Assembly (NCBI GenBank): GCA_033807775.1
Contig: CM066321.1
Span: 236,398,350-236,462,349, forward strand
Reading direction: 5' to 3'
DNA from: Saussurea involucrata
Lineage: Eukaryota > Streptophyta > Magnoliopsida > Asterales > Asteraceae
DNA length: 64,000 nt
The notes beneath the pieces are model-generated. The model did no database searches. It was given only the letters and a program-made list of their open reading frames with translations, and was not told the DNA's origin. Position numbers and translations under genes: made by a program. Below are positions 22,033-33,000 of this stretch, piece by piece (the first letter of the stretch is position 1; the number at the start of each line of letters is the position of its first letter).

Positions 22033-25000
22033 ATGACAAATACCAATAACTTTTTTACTGCTGGCTCATTAACTAAACATCCTACTCTTCTTAGAGATGA
22101 GTATCCTCAAGGGAAAATAAGAATGGTTCATTTTTTTGAGGGTACTGGAAAAAATCTCAAACAATATCTTTATAATCTTCCTCCGGTTCCTCTGATAACT
22201 ATGCCACGTGTACCAGCTACTGATAAATCTCTTGAAATCCCTGAACATAAAAAACCTAAGCCAAAAGTAGACTGGTCAGATGAAGATAAGGCAGAAGATG
22301 AAGTTGCACAGAAAACGAAAAGAATATTAATCATGGCTATCCCCAACGAAATATTTCAATCTTTAGATGCATGCGAAACAGCGCACGATCTTTGGAAAGA
22401 ATTAGAAAGACAACTGGAAGGGGGTGCTAAAACGCAGAAGAACCGAAGAGCACAATACATAAACGAGTATCATGCCTTCAGAGCCTCTGCAACAGAATCT
22501 CTGCAAACAACATACGATCGGTTCAACTCTCTCATAAACAAATGCAGAAAGTCTGGTATTCACAGAACCACGGAAAAAAATTACGTCATGTTTCTAAAGA
22601 GCCTGAACGATGAGTGGCTTCAGTTGTCTATGTCTTTACAAACAAATCAAGATCTAGACTCCTGGACACTCTCTGAACTCTATGGAACACTAGCCGCACA
22701 AGAGCCTCAAATAGCTCAAGCTAAAACACTAACCATTGTACCATACGCATTGGTTAGTAAATCAACAGAGGCTACGGACAGACCAAGAAATGAGAGATCT
22801 ACAGAGGAGAAAAAGGAGAAAAAGAAGATGGTAATGATTGATAGCGAAGAAGACGAGCTGATAGAGGAAGAAATAACTCTTGCATCATTAGCTAAATCAA
22901 TGGCTCTATTGACAAGAGAGTTTAGAAATAACCAAAGGAATTCTGGTAGAAGAGATGATGGAAGAAGAGAAGAATCAAGTAACCAACAGAGGTCAGACTA
23001 CAGAAATGATGACCAACAGAGGTTGAGCGACAGAAGCTACAGAGGAAATGACCGACAGAGATCAGATGACAAGGTAGGCCACACACAAGAATGCTACAAA
23101 TGTGGTAAGCCTGGTCATTACGCAAACGAATGCCGAACAGAGAAAGGTGGAGACCAACAGAAGTCCGAAGATGGAACTGGAAACACCTCCCAAGGTTGTT
23201 TCAACTGCGGCAAGCCAGGTCATTTCGCAAAAGAATGCAGAAGTAGACAAAATCGCCCACAGAAGGACTCAGCTTTTTACAAAAAGAAGGCTGAGTATTA
23301 TGCGCAAAAATCCCTAATGGCGAACAGAGGGCATTCTAAGGCAAACAAGGAGGACTTCGAGTCAGACTCTCCCTCTGACGATGAATTCCCCACCAATGCC
23401 CTGTTCTTTGGCATGGCAGAAGTTGACTCCGGCACTGACACTGAGGTATCCATTTCAAACTCTACCTCAAGTATTAATACTGTAGATGATGATTTATTTA
23501 AACTTAACATTGAACTGAAAGAAGTAAATAAAAGCATTCAGAAAAGGCTAACCTTTAATGAGGGAGAAGTAAGGCTTCTCACTCAAGAAAAAGCCAAAAT
23601 CTTTGAAGAAAAAGAAAAAATCAAAAAATATTGGAGCAAAAATGTAGATCCTTTAAAAGGGCAAATTTCTGATCTAACCTATGTTTTAAAAATCAAAACA
23701 AAAGAACTTTCAGTTTCAAGAAGTGAAACAACAGACATAAGAGCTCTCAAAGAATACTTTCAAAAAGAAAGAGAGGTACTTTGGCAAGATCATTTAAGAA
23801 GAGAAGTTTTACTTAAAAACTATAAAGATGCACAGAAGGTGTATGAAAAGGTAAACTCTCAAATAGCAAGACGAGGTATAGGGTACAGTGATATTACCTT
23901 AGGAGTTGAAAATAAACAACTAAAACCTCTGTCTTCTCTATTTGTTTTGGGAAAAACTAACAAACCAAACTTTTCAAACTTACTTTCTGTAAGTAAAAGG
24001 GTTAAAATCTCTGCAGAACCTCACTTGAGGAAACATACAAAGATGATCAATGTATGGTTTGAAAACACAGATTCATCATCTTCAACCTCTGTCAATAGAG
24101 GAATCAAACCAAAGAAATATCTGAAAACACAAGATCAGATTGGTATCTTTAAGTTTGGTAAACCAGAGACTCAAACACAGGTCGCTTTTGTCTGCATGAT
24201 AAACGATGAAAAGAAATTATCAACAGAAGCTCCTGAGTTTAAACCCATCTTTTCAGAAGAAAAACTTGAAAAATCTATTGAAAAAGAAATTTTGGAAGTT
24301 TTGAAATCAAATGTTTTAGAAAATCTCAGTACATCTTCTATAGATCAAATTCTCGCTGAAAAGATCTCATCAGATACCTCTGCCATATATGAAAGTCATT
24401 CTACAGAGGAAGAAAGCTCGTACGATACTTGCTCAGAAAATCCAGCCTCTGTCGAAAGAGATGACTCAACCTCTGTATATGAGGACGATTCAACCTCTGA
24501 CGACTCAGAGATTGATTCTAAATCAAGGATAGTTCACTATGACACAGAGGATGTTAAAATCTCCTCTGAAGTTCTTAACAGAACTATTTCTCCAAAAGAG
24601 AAAATCACAGAGATACCTATCTGCCCAGATTTTCTGAACATGTATTTAAAAGTCAAAACCTCTGCTGAACTTGATATATTAAAGAAGACCTCTGTAGATC
24701 CTAAAAGTTCAAAATTTTCAAAACCTTTAAGGAAAATTAAAGAGAATCCCACTTGGCAACAAAAGGGAAAATGGCCTGAAGCTAACAAATACTTTTCCTC
24801 TGTGACAGTGAAGAAAGATGTTCACCACAGAAGAGAGTCACAGAAGGCAGGAACTAAACAAGACTTTTGCAAACAACATTCTAATATTCATATATCTTCT
24901 TGTAATAGGAAATCTAATGTAAAGAAAGAGTGTAATGCCTCTGTGGCTCAGTTCAATGAATTCAATGAAAAGTTCAAACGAATCACGTCTCATATTCAAT

Positions 25001-25212
25001 ACTGTCATTGTTTTGATCTTATGTTCAAATTGAATAAACACTTCTCAAGTCCAGATTGCTTACTCTCCACTAAAACTCCAAAGTCAAAACCTAGAGAGAA
25101 ACAATCTGATCTTTCTACAAAGGATAAAATGTATTTCAAGAATGCTAAGGCAAACTTGAAAAATTCTAACAATATTGGACCCATATGGATATGGGTACCT
25201 AAGTCTCTGTGA
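22033..25212 (+). CDS. E3 Gag with two zinc knuckles and long coiled-coil extension
   Basis: Open for 1,059 codons from MTNTNNFFTAGSLTKHPTLL to WVPKSL-TGA. This Met is chosen because E1, E2 and F start at the same residue; an upstream in-frame ATG lies inside the LTR. Residues 1-220 are the copia gag domain. An acidic K/E linker and an Arg/Asp/Gln-rich stretch follow. Two CCHC knuckles lie at 23092-23133 and 23197-23238; E1 and E2 have only one. About 650 more residues follow: a coiled coil (23500-23870), the conserved KYLKTQDQIGIFKFGKPE block, a Ser/Asp/Glu segment, and a final block with CHCFDLM. It should form the particle core and bind element RNA through the knuckles. The role of the extension is unknown. 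It is the only fully open large gene in the window. Confidence 0.9.
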   Translation: MTNTNNFFTAGSLTKHPTLLRDEYPQGKIRMVHFFEGTGKNLKQYLYNLPPVPLITMPRVPATDKSLEIPEHKKPKPKVDWSDEDKAEDEVAQKTKRILIMAIPNEIFQSLDACETAHDLWKELERQLEGGAKTQKNRRAQYINEYHAFRASATESLQTTYDRFNSLINKCRKSGIHRTTEKNYVMFLKSLNDEWLQLSMSLQTNQDLDSWTLSELYGTLAAQEPQIAQAKTLTIVPYALVSKSTEATDRPRNERSTEEKKEKKKMVMIDSEEDELIEEEITLASLAKSMALLTREFRNNQRNSGRRDDGRREESSNQQRSDYRNDDQQRLSDRSYRGNDRQRSDDKVGHTQECYKCGKPGHYANECRTEKGGDQQKSEDGTGNTSQGCFNCGKPGHFAKECRSRQNRPQKDSAFYKKKAEYYAQKSLMANRGHSKANKEDFESDSPSDDEFPTNALFFGMAEVDSGTDTEVSISNSTSSINTVDDDLFKLNIELKEVNKSIQKRLTFNEGEVRLLTQEKAKIFEEKEKIKKYWSKNVDPLKGQISDLTYVLKIKTKELSVSRSETTDIRALKEYFQKEREVLWQDHLRREVLLKNYKDAQKVYEKVNSQIARRGIGYSDITLGVENKQLKPLSSLFVLGKTNKPNFSNLLSVSKRVKISAEPHLRKHTKMINVWFENTDSSSSTSVNRGIKPKKYLKTQDQIGIFKFGKPETQTQVAFVCMINDEKKLSTEAPEFKPIFSEEKLEKSIEKEILEVLKSNVLENLSTSSIDQILAEKISSDTSAIYESHSTEEESSYDTCSENPASVERDDSTSVYEDDSTSDDSEIDSKSRIVHYDTEDVKISSEVLNRTISPKEKITEIPICPDFLNMYLKVKTSAELDILKKTSVDPKSSKFSKPLRKIKENPTWQQKGKWPEANKYFSSVTVKKDVHHRRESQKAGTKQDFCKQHSNIHISSCNRKSNVKKECNASVAQFNEFNEKFKRITSHIQYCHCFDLMFKLNKHFSSPDCLLSTKTPKSKPREKQSDLSTKDKMYFKNAKANLKNSNNIGPIWIWVPKSL

Positions 25213-25223
25213 TTGTCTTACAG
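25210..25223 (+). promoter_or_regulatory. E3 gag/pol boundary: TGA plus 3' splice-like TTACAG
   Basis: Gag ends in TGA (25210-25212), followed by TTGTC and TTACAG. The protease frame (LQKQHVPIWNLDSGCS) opens in the minus-one phase from TTACAG. The motif recurs at this place in all five copia elements. Confidence 0.5.
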
Positions 25224-28200
25224 AAGCAACATGTGCCAATTTGGAATCTTGACTCCGGATGCTCAAGGCACATGACTGGCGACAGAAGATTACTATCCAC
25301 ATACAAAGAAACACACGCTGGTGGATCTGTAACTTTTGGAGACAACAAGAAGGGACACATCAAAGGATATGGAGTCATACAGAAATAAAATGTCTCTGTA
25401 TACAAAGTTGCATATGTGAATGGCCTCAAACACAACCTACTAAGTGTAAGTCAACTCTGTGATACAGGATTCGATGTGTTATTCAAAAGAACTTTCTACT
25501 CTCTACAAAGTGAAAACACAGGAATGGAACTTCTGCGAGCTGAAAGAACAGGTGATCTATATCTAATGAACCTTCAAAATCCAAGGACAAAGTTTGCCTA
25601 GTAGCCTGCAAAGTGAAGAAGCTTGGTTATGGCACAACAGGTTCTGTCACTTAAACTTTCACACCTTGGATAAACTAGTAAAACTCGATCTAGTTAAAGG
25701 TCTGCCAAATGTTAAATTCAATAAGGATCACTTGTGTTCGGCCTGTGAAATGGGAAAACACAGAAGGGCTTCCCACAAAGGCAAAACAGACGTGTCTTGC
25801 ACTAGGCCTCTGTACATGCTTCATGTCGACCTCTGCGGTCCCATTGCTATACAGAGCCTAGGTGGCAAGAAATACATACTTGTCCTAATTGATGAGTATT
25901 CACGTTTCACATGGGTTGAATTTATTAGAAAGAAATCAGATGTTCCAATTATATTGATAAATCTAATGAAAAGAATCCAAGTTCTTTATGACTGCAGAAT
26001 ACAGAAGTTAAGAAGTGACAATGGCACAGAATTTAAAAACTGTGTCATTGAAGCCTATCTTTCTATAGAAGGAATATCACAGAACTTCTCTGCCGCTCGC
26101 ACTCCACAACAGAACGGTGTAGTCGAAAGAAAGAATCGAACACTTGTGGAGGCCGCAAGAACTATGCTATCAGCATGCGGATTATCAATGAACTTTTGGG
26201 CAGAAGCAATTTCTACTGCGTGTTATACACAGAATCGTTCAACCATTGTGAAAAGACACCTCAAGACGCCTTACGAATTGCTTCACAAAAGGCGGCCAAA
26301 CATCAAGTTTTTCCATGTATTCGGATGCAAATGCTTTGTTTTAAACGACAGAGATTCGAGAGGAAAGTTTGAAGTAAAAACTGATGAAGGAAAATTCATT
26401 GGATACTCTGCCACTTCCAAAGCCTACAGAACCTTCCTTACAAAGTCTCGCAAGATTGTAGAAAGCATTAATGTTTCTTTTGATGATTCATTCCAAATGA
26501 CTTCTGAGCAAATCAGTTCAGAACTCGGAATTAAAGGGAAATCCTCTGCTGGTATCAAAAGAACAAAAGAAGATTTGGATCTTCTATTTTTAGAGATGTT
26601 CCAAAATGACATTGATCCTTCTGTTGGAACCATCAGAGTTTCTGAAGAACCATCCTCTGTCGGACAAAATCCTACAGGTATGACTCTAACTGGTCCAAAT
26701 AATGCTTCATCTTCTTCTATAAATACTACAGAAGCAAATGCCGAAGAAGAAAATGCACAAGATGAAACATCAAGAAAAACGACCACAGAAGCTGCTGAAA
26801 AACAAACTCCACCACCACTCATACCAATCATTCCACAAACGGTAGAATCAACTACCAAGGCACAAAGAACGACAGAGGCTACACAAGAAGAAACACAAGA
26901 AGCCTCTGAAGAAAGGTTCGATGACATTGATGATCATCTTCCACGCACAACTCAGTGGACAAAAAGCCATCCTCCAAGCCAAATAATCGGAGAACCTTCT
27001 GACTCAGTAAAAACCAGGTCTGCCACTGCTAATTTTTGTTTCTTTACTAACTTTATCAGTGTGATAGAACCAAAGAAGATTTCTGAAGCCCTAGATGACC
27101 CAAACTGGGTAGACGCCATGCAAGAAGAACTTCTGCAGTTTGAGCGTAACAAAGTATGGACTTTAGTACCTCTACCACGAGGGAAACAGGCCATTGGGAC
27201 TAAGTGGGTCTACAGAAACAAGTAGGATGAAGATGGAGTGGTCATCAGAAACAAAGCACGATTGGTAGCCAAGGGTTATAGACAAGAAGAAGGCATAGAC
27301 TACGATGAGACTTTTGCCCCTGTCGCACGGCTAGAAGCAATAAGAATATTCTTAGCCTTCGCAACCCACATAGGTTTTAAAGTCTATCAGATGGACGTAA
27401 AATCAGCTTTTCTCAATGGTGAAATCCAAGAAGAGGTTTACGTAAATCAACCACCAGGGTTTGAAAGTTCAAAGTTTCCAAGGCATGTATACTACCTTGA
27501 AAAGGATCTATACGGACTGAAACAGGCTCCAAGAGCATGGTACGAGCGACTTTCTACCTTTCTTCTAGTCAATGGCTATAACAGAGGTACAACAGATACT
27601 ACCTTATTCTATAAACATAAAAAAGGTGAGATAATGCTTGTACAAATCTATGTGGATGACATAATTTTCGGGTCTTCTAATTCAGAAGAGTGTAAAAGTT
27701 TTGAAAAACTCATGCAGAGTGAGTTTGAAATGAGTATGATGGGAGAATTAACATTCTTCCTCGGACTTCAAGTCAAACAAACTTCAGAGGGAATTTTTAT
27801 AAATCAAGCCAAATATGTCTCTGACATTCTGTCAAAATATAACCTCTCTGATACCTCTGCAATGAAAACTCCAATGGCCACTGGAAATAAGTTATTCTTA
27901 GATCCAAATGGTATCTCTGTAGAATGCACTCTCTACAGAGGCATGATTGGATCTCTGTTATACTTAACAGCGAGCAGACCTGACATCATGCATGTCACAT
28001 GTCTTTGTGCACGTTATCAAGCTAATCCTAAGAAATCACATTATGATGCTGTGAAGAGAGTCTTTAGATACCTAAAGGGGACCAAAAATCTCGGTCTCTG
28101 GTATCCACAGAACTCTGGTTTCAGTCTTAAAGCTTATACAGATTCAGACTATGGAGGATGCATGCTCGACAGAAAGAGTACCTCTGGGAGTTGCCAATTC

Positions 28201-28593
28201 CTAGGTGGTAAACTAGTCAGTTGGACCTCCAAGAAGCAGAATTGTATCTCAACATCCACTGCAGAAGCTGAATACGTTGCTGCTGCTAGCTGTTGTTCTC
28301 AGGTTCTATGGATGAAAACTCAGCTAAAAGACTACGGCCACATCCTATTCAAAATACCCATCTTCTGTGATTCCAAAAGTGCCATTGCTATCTCTGCCAA
28401 TCCTGTGCAACACTCAAAAACCAAGCATATCGATATAAGGTACCATTTCTTGAAACATCATGTTGAATACGGTACAATTGAAATGCATTTCGTACCAACA
28501 GAATATCAACTCGCTGACTTATTCACCAAAGCACTAGACGAGAAAAGATTCAACTTCTTGGTGGGTAAGTTAGGAATGATAAACATGGTGTGA
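25218..28593 (+). pseudogene. E3 pol: protease, integrase, RT, RNase H
   Basis: Protease has DSGCSRHMTG at about 25251-25280. GAG-pre-integrase follows, then integrase with HVDLCG, RSDNGTEF and VERKN (D, D, E present), RT with YVDD at 27649-27660, and RNase H with STAEAEY and QVLWM near 28255-28315. It ends with TGA at 28591-28593. Breaks are an in-frame TAA near 25386-25390, two small indels near 25570 and 25610, and TAG at 27223-27225 (AAG in the related copies). From 27226 to 28593 RT-RNase H is open. Unless the breaks arose after insertion, E3 must have been copied with enzymes supplied by another element. Confidence 0.92.
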
Positions 28594-30014
28594 CAATCCT
28601 CTGTAAGTATAGCTTTATATTCTGTAAATATGTACAAATTTCCTTTATTTTTGCTTTAAATTAATTTATTTATGTATGTAAGTTCTCAATCTTAAATAGT
28701 TCTTAAAATCACAGAGCTTCTGTAAGTCAACTCAGAACCTCTGACGACCCCTACAGAACCTCTGGAAAACATGACCTATGTTCTATGCAAAACTTATCAT
28801 TCTTTGATCCAAGCATAGGTCAAGGGGGAGCAAAAGGAAATTACTTGATCTACAGAGGTGATTAGATCAAGGGGGAGCAAAAGGGGACCCTGAAATGATC
28901 TAAAGAGATAAAACTTTCAAGGGAAAGCCAAAGAAGAATGTCGATGACTCCATATCGACAGAAGTCAGACATCACTGCGGAGAAAAGAAGAACCAAAAGG
29001 TATGTCTCTCGCACAAAAGGTATTATAAAACAGTTTTCTAGGACAAGAATTGTCAAATATGTCCTAAATATACTGTGAATAACATTTCAAAAATCAAAAG
29101 CTCAAAAAGTTACACAAAATTCGAATTAGGAGAAATTTAAGGTCATGGAGCTTCTGCTGAGCTCAACAGAGGTTCTGCAAGAAATATGCTCTGTAATCGC
29201 AAATTAACCCTCTGTCGATCTTTTGGAATGTTATCTCGGAAACCGAAAACACAAACCATGACCTTCTCGAACAAACCGTTCTTTCATAACAGTTTTCTCG
29301 GACACAAACTTTCAAATATGTCCGAAAAACATCTCTTAAACCAAATCAAAAATTGGATGATCAGAAAATTTAATAAAATTTTTGTTATGAGATTTTTTTC
29401 CTCATAGAGCTTCTGATGGCCCTCACAGAACTTCTGCAAGTTCCAACAGAGCCACAAAACCTCTGCGAGCAAATTTATTGACTAAAAATCCTATTTGATC
29501 CTCTCCAATATCTTTACAAACGTTTTGGTTAAAGAAGAACCCCACAGAAGTCATGATAACAATGAGATATATGAGAAAGGGATAAACATCAAAGATTTTC
29601 AAGATCACAGAGCCTCTGTAAACTACAGAAGCTCTGTCAATCTGTTACTTGGGCATTTCTGTAGTAATAACGGTTACTTTTACTGAGAGTGAATTACATG
29701 TGGCTAAGAATAACCCCACGCGCCCAGCATTAATGGGCCGCGCACGACGTCCTGTCATCCTCTGACATGGCCTACGTGTCCTATTTTCATTGGGCGTACA
29801 TGAAACGTTTTCTGTGGAAAGTTGAACCCACCGTTGTAACTTGAGTACGGATTCCAAATTTTAATCCATTGCCATATATTTTACTCTTTCGAATTCTATT
29901 GTTTTACCCTCATATAAAAACCAAGCTTACCCTCTCATAAACCTTTTACAAACTCTCATTCTTCTCCGGCGACACCCTGCAAAAAACCTGCAAGTTTCTT
30001 ATTCTCAGTACCAA
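28594..30014 (+). other. E3 spacer between pol and accessory ORF
   Basis: No gene. It contains two copies of a CAAGGGGGAGCAAAAGG polypurine motif (28830 and 28868 regions), many CAGAG/CTCTG words, two similar stretches about a CTAGGACA/CTCGGACA AACAGTTTTCTxGGACA unit (29030-29050 and 29290-29305), and the accessory promoter at its end. Confidence 0.8.
29734..29920 (+). promoter_or_regulatory. Internal promoter of the E3 accessory ORF
   Basis: In order: TGGGCC (29734-29739), ACGTG (29774-29778), inverted CCAAT box ATTGG (29789-29793), and TATAAA (29915-29920) about 95 bp before the ATG at 30015. The same boxes in the same order occur in E2 (60705-60889), with the flanking words CATTAATGGGCC conserved. 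TGGGCC resembles site II elements and ACGTG the bZIP/bHLH core of plant promoters. Confidence 0.65.
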
Positions 30015-33000
30015 ATGGCTTCATCTTCTCAAGCTATCTCCCCTGCACAATCTCCGGCGACCTCACCAGAACATTCACCGGCTCATTCTGAACATTCAGA
30101 AAACCCCAACCCTGCCCAAAACATTGAACTAGAAGATTCCGGCGACTCAGCAGACTTTGCTCCGACAACACATCTGCAAAACTTCATAGCAAAGGATCAC
30201 TTCGAAAAGGTACTACCAATCAAATCCAACAACTGCTATTTGGTCCCCTCACCCACTGCTTTCGGCGAAGCCCATGCCATTCTTCTGAACATAATGGAAA
30301 ATCACATCCTCTTCCCTCTACTCTCAAGAACCCCAAACAAAATACCAGTCAGATATCTGAACCAGTTTTGGCAAAGCTGCCGATTTGATAAAGACGATTC
30401 TATTATCAAAGGGTACATTTCAAGACCCGACAAATCTGAACATCTTGAAATCAAGTTCAACAGAACAATGTTCTCACTTGAGTTCAACCTACCCACAAGG
30501 GGTCTTCTTGGTTTGAAGAAATATGCAGAGCAACCAACAGAAGACGAGCTCTGTCGCTTCGTAGAAATGCTTGGGTACAACACACAACTACGGAAGAGAA
30601 ATGACTTCCGCAGAGGAAGATTACCACCTCTGTGGAACACTTTGTTCTCTATTCTTAACAGATGCCTGACAGGGAAGATAGGCAGTATTGACCAGAGCTC
30701 ACATCAAATATTAACCATCATGTATGGGGTTTACTATGATCTACCATTGGATTACGCGACCATAATGATGCAAGAGATCATCAACCCCATCGACAGAAAG
30801 AACAACACCAGAAGGGTCAAAGAAAATGATCCTAAGTTTCTACCACCTCTGCAATTCCAACGAATACTGGGAGTCTTGTTCGAACCTCTGTTGCTGATAC
30901 AGAAATGGCCAATGGAAGGGACAATTCCCAAACAGTTCCCAATGAGCAAAAGTACCCCCACTGATCATGTAGATGGTTACTCACACTACAGACCTCTGTC
31001 AAAGAAACTTCTGCAGTATTCCTCGAATAAAACCCTTAAGAAAGAGTATATACGCGATCATAGAACTCCTAAACCGAGTCCTATGACACCCCCGAGTTTA
31101 GGTGTCCCCCTAGGAACAATGATTGCAGAACCACTTTCCACTCAAGAGGAAAAAGATAACAAATTAGCAAAACACATGGCTATTCAACTTAGCTTCATAG
31201 CCAAACGTGCAGAGCTCATGGGAAAGAAGTCCTCTTCAAAAACCTCTGCATCTACTCCAAAAGCAAAGAAGAGAAAAACTACAGAAGGCACCTCTACAAG
31301 CGCTGCAAAAGATCAACCTTCACCTCCTCATGCCACAGAAACTGGCTTCTCTGTTCCTCCATCTTCCCCAAAACAGAGGAAGAAAAGAAAATCGAAAATC
31401 ACAGAGGAAGGGGCACCAAAACCCAAGAGGAGGAAAACCAAAAAGAAGCATGGTAAATCACTTGAAAAGTTGGTTACCATTGCAGAAGAAGAAGCAATCG
31501 CAGAAGAAAGAACTGCAGAAGAAGATGCAGAAGAAGGGATGGCAACAGAAGAATATCAATCACCATATCAATCTCCAGATAGATTTGCTCACCAAGGAGA
31601 CCTGAACGACTTTCTACAGAACCCTGACATTGCCAACACCCTAAATACAGCAGGGTGGATGGCACAACCGCTCGACCACCACTCCCCAGAAGAACAATAT
31701 TTCTCCATTTCTGGCATTGACACACATCTGCAAGAAGATGACACAACACCCAAAGATCAACCAGCTAACACACCTATTATCCTACAGAACCCCTTCATTC
31801 AACAAGGATTGGACGTCCACAGAAAGAGTCCAAGCACAGCTACAGAAGAAGAAATAGAGGAAATAGACATGTCAGAAGAAGCTATCAAAGAACGGAATCA
31901 AAAGAACGCAACTGAGTGGAATAGAGAAAAGGTTAAGGAAATCATAGAGAAAATGGGAGAAAAAGAAAAGGGAAAAGAAAAAGATGCCGAAGTTGAAGAA
32001 GGCACAAATCCCTCACCCCCTCCCAGTGCAACCCACATATCTAACTCCGCAGGTCTAGCTGCAGAAGGAGTTATTGAAATAGAGCAGCACGGCTCGATCC
32101 AAACCCAACCCAACCAGCCAGAAGTCACTCTTTCGACTTCTGCGCCCACCGAAACCGGGGAATCCATTCCTAGGGAGTCTCCTCAGAGAGACTCACCTAT
32201 AGTTCGTGATCTATCGCCCCATATCACAACAGAACACCCTACAGAGGAATTCGTTTCCTCTGCCACACACACACAACTAGGGCCAACACTTCTTTCAGAG
32301 AGAAGTAGTGAGCACAATGACGAAGAGACTCTAGACAAGTCTCGGAGTCAACAGAAGGATAATCTAGTACCCACCTCTGAAGTGGATCTAGACAATGTCA
32401 TTCACAGAACTTCTGTAGAGTCTGAAGAACTAGATGCTTCTGCTCAAGGATCAGATGGAAATCCTTCCACCCCCATCGTACAAACAAGGGTGAACGAAGG
32501 TGCCCCAGGAACAGGGACTCACTCTGGAGACGAATGTGTTCCTCCAGAGGTTACACAAGGAACACAAGTATCAAGGGATGAGTTCCAAACCCTTGTCACC
32601 TCTGTGAACCAAACAATGAAAGAGTTGCAAAGCTCTTTCAAATCTTTTGCAGAGACAACATCGACGGCTATCCTGAAACTTTACACCAAAATGGACAATC
32701 TGTCCACAGAGGTGAAATCTGCCATCTCAGCGATGAAGTCTTCTGCTGAAACTACTGCCAAAGCAAGAGCCACTTCTGCCGCTCAAGAATTCGGAACAAC
32801 TGCAACTTCTGCGTTCAAGGACTCTGTCAAAAACTTCCTTGAACAAATGAATACGCAATTCAACAGAGCAAAGGGCATTACTCCTGCAGATCTACAGAAT
32901 GCCCTAAAACAAGTACAAGCAGAGGCAATGCGCAACACGACAATGATGCAGCCAAAAGACTACATGACCAGAGCACAGCTAACAGAGCTAGGACAGAACG

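Noticed and set aside
25194..25223. A tiny intron GTACCT...TTACAG at the boundary
   Set aside because: It would be about 30 nt, well below plant intron minimum. Any donor must lie further upstream.
25200..25230. Programmed minus-one frameshift or stop readthrough as the general gag/pol mechanism
   Set aside because: Phase differs between elements (minus-one in E1, E2, E3; plus-one in T2; in frame in F) while the stop and TTRCAG stay. No slippery heptamer is seen at the boundary.
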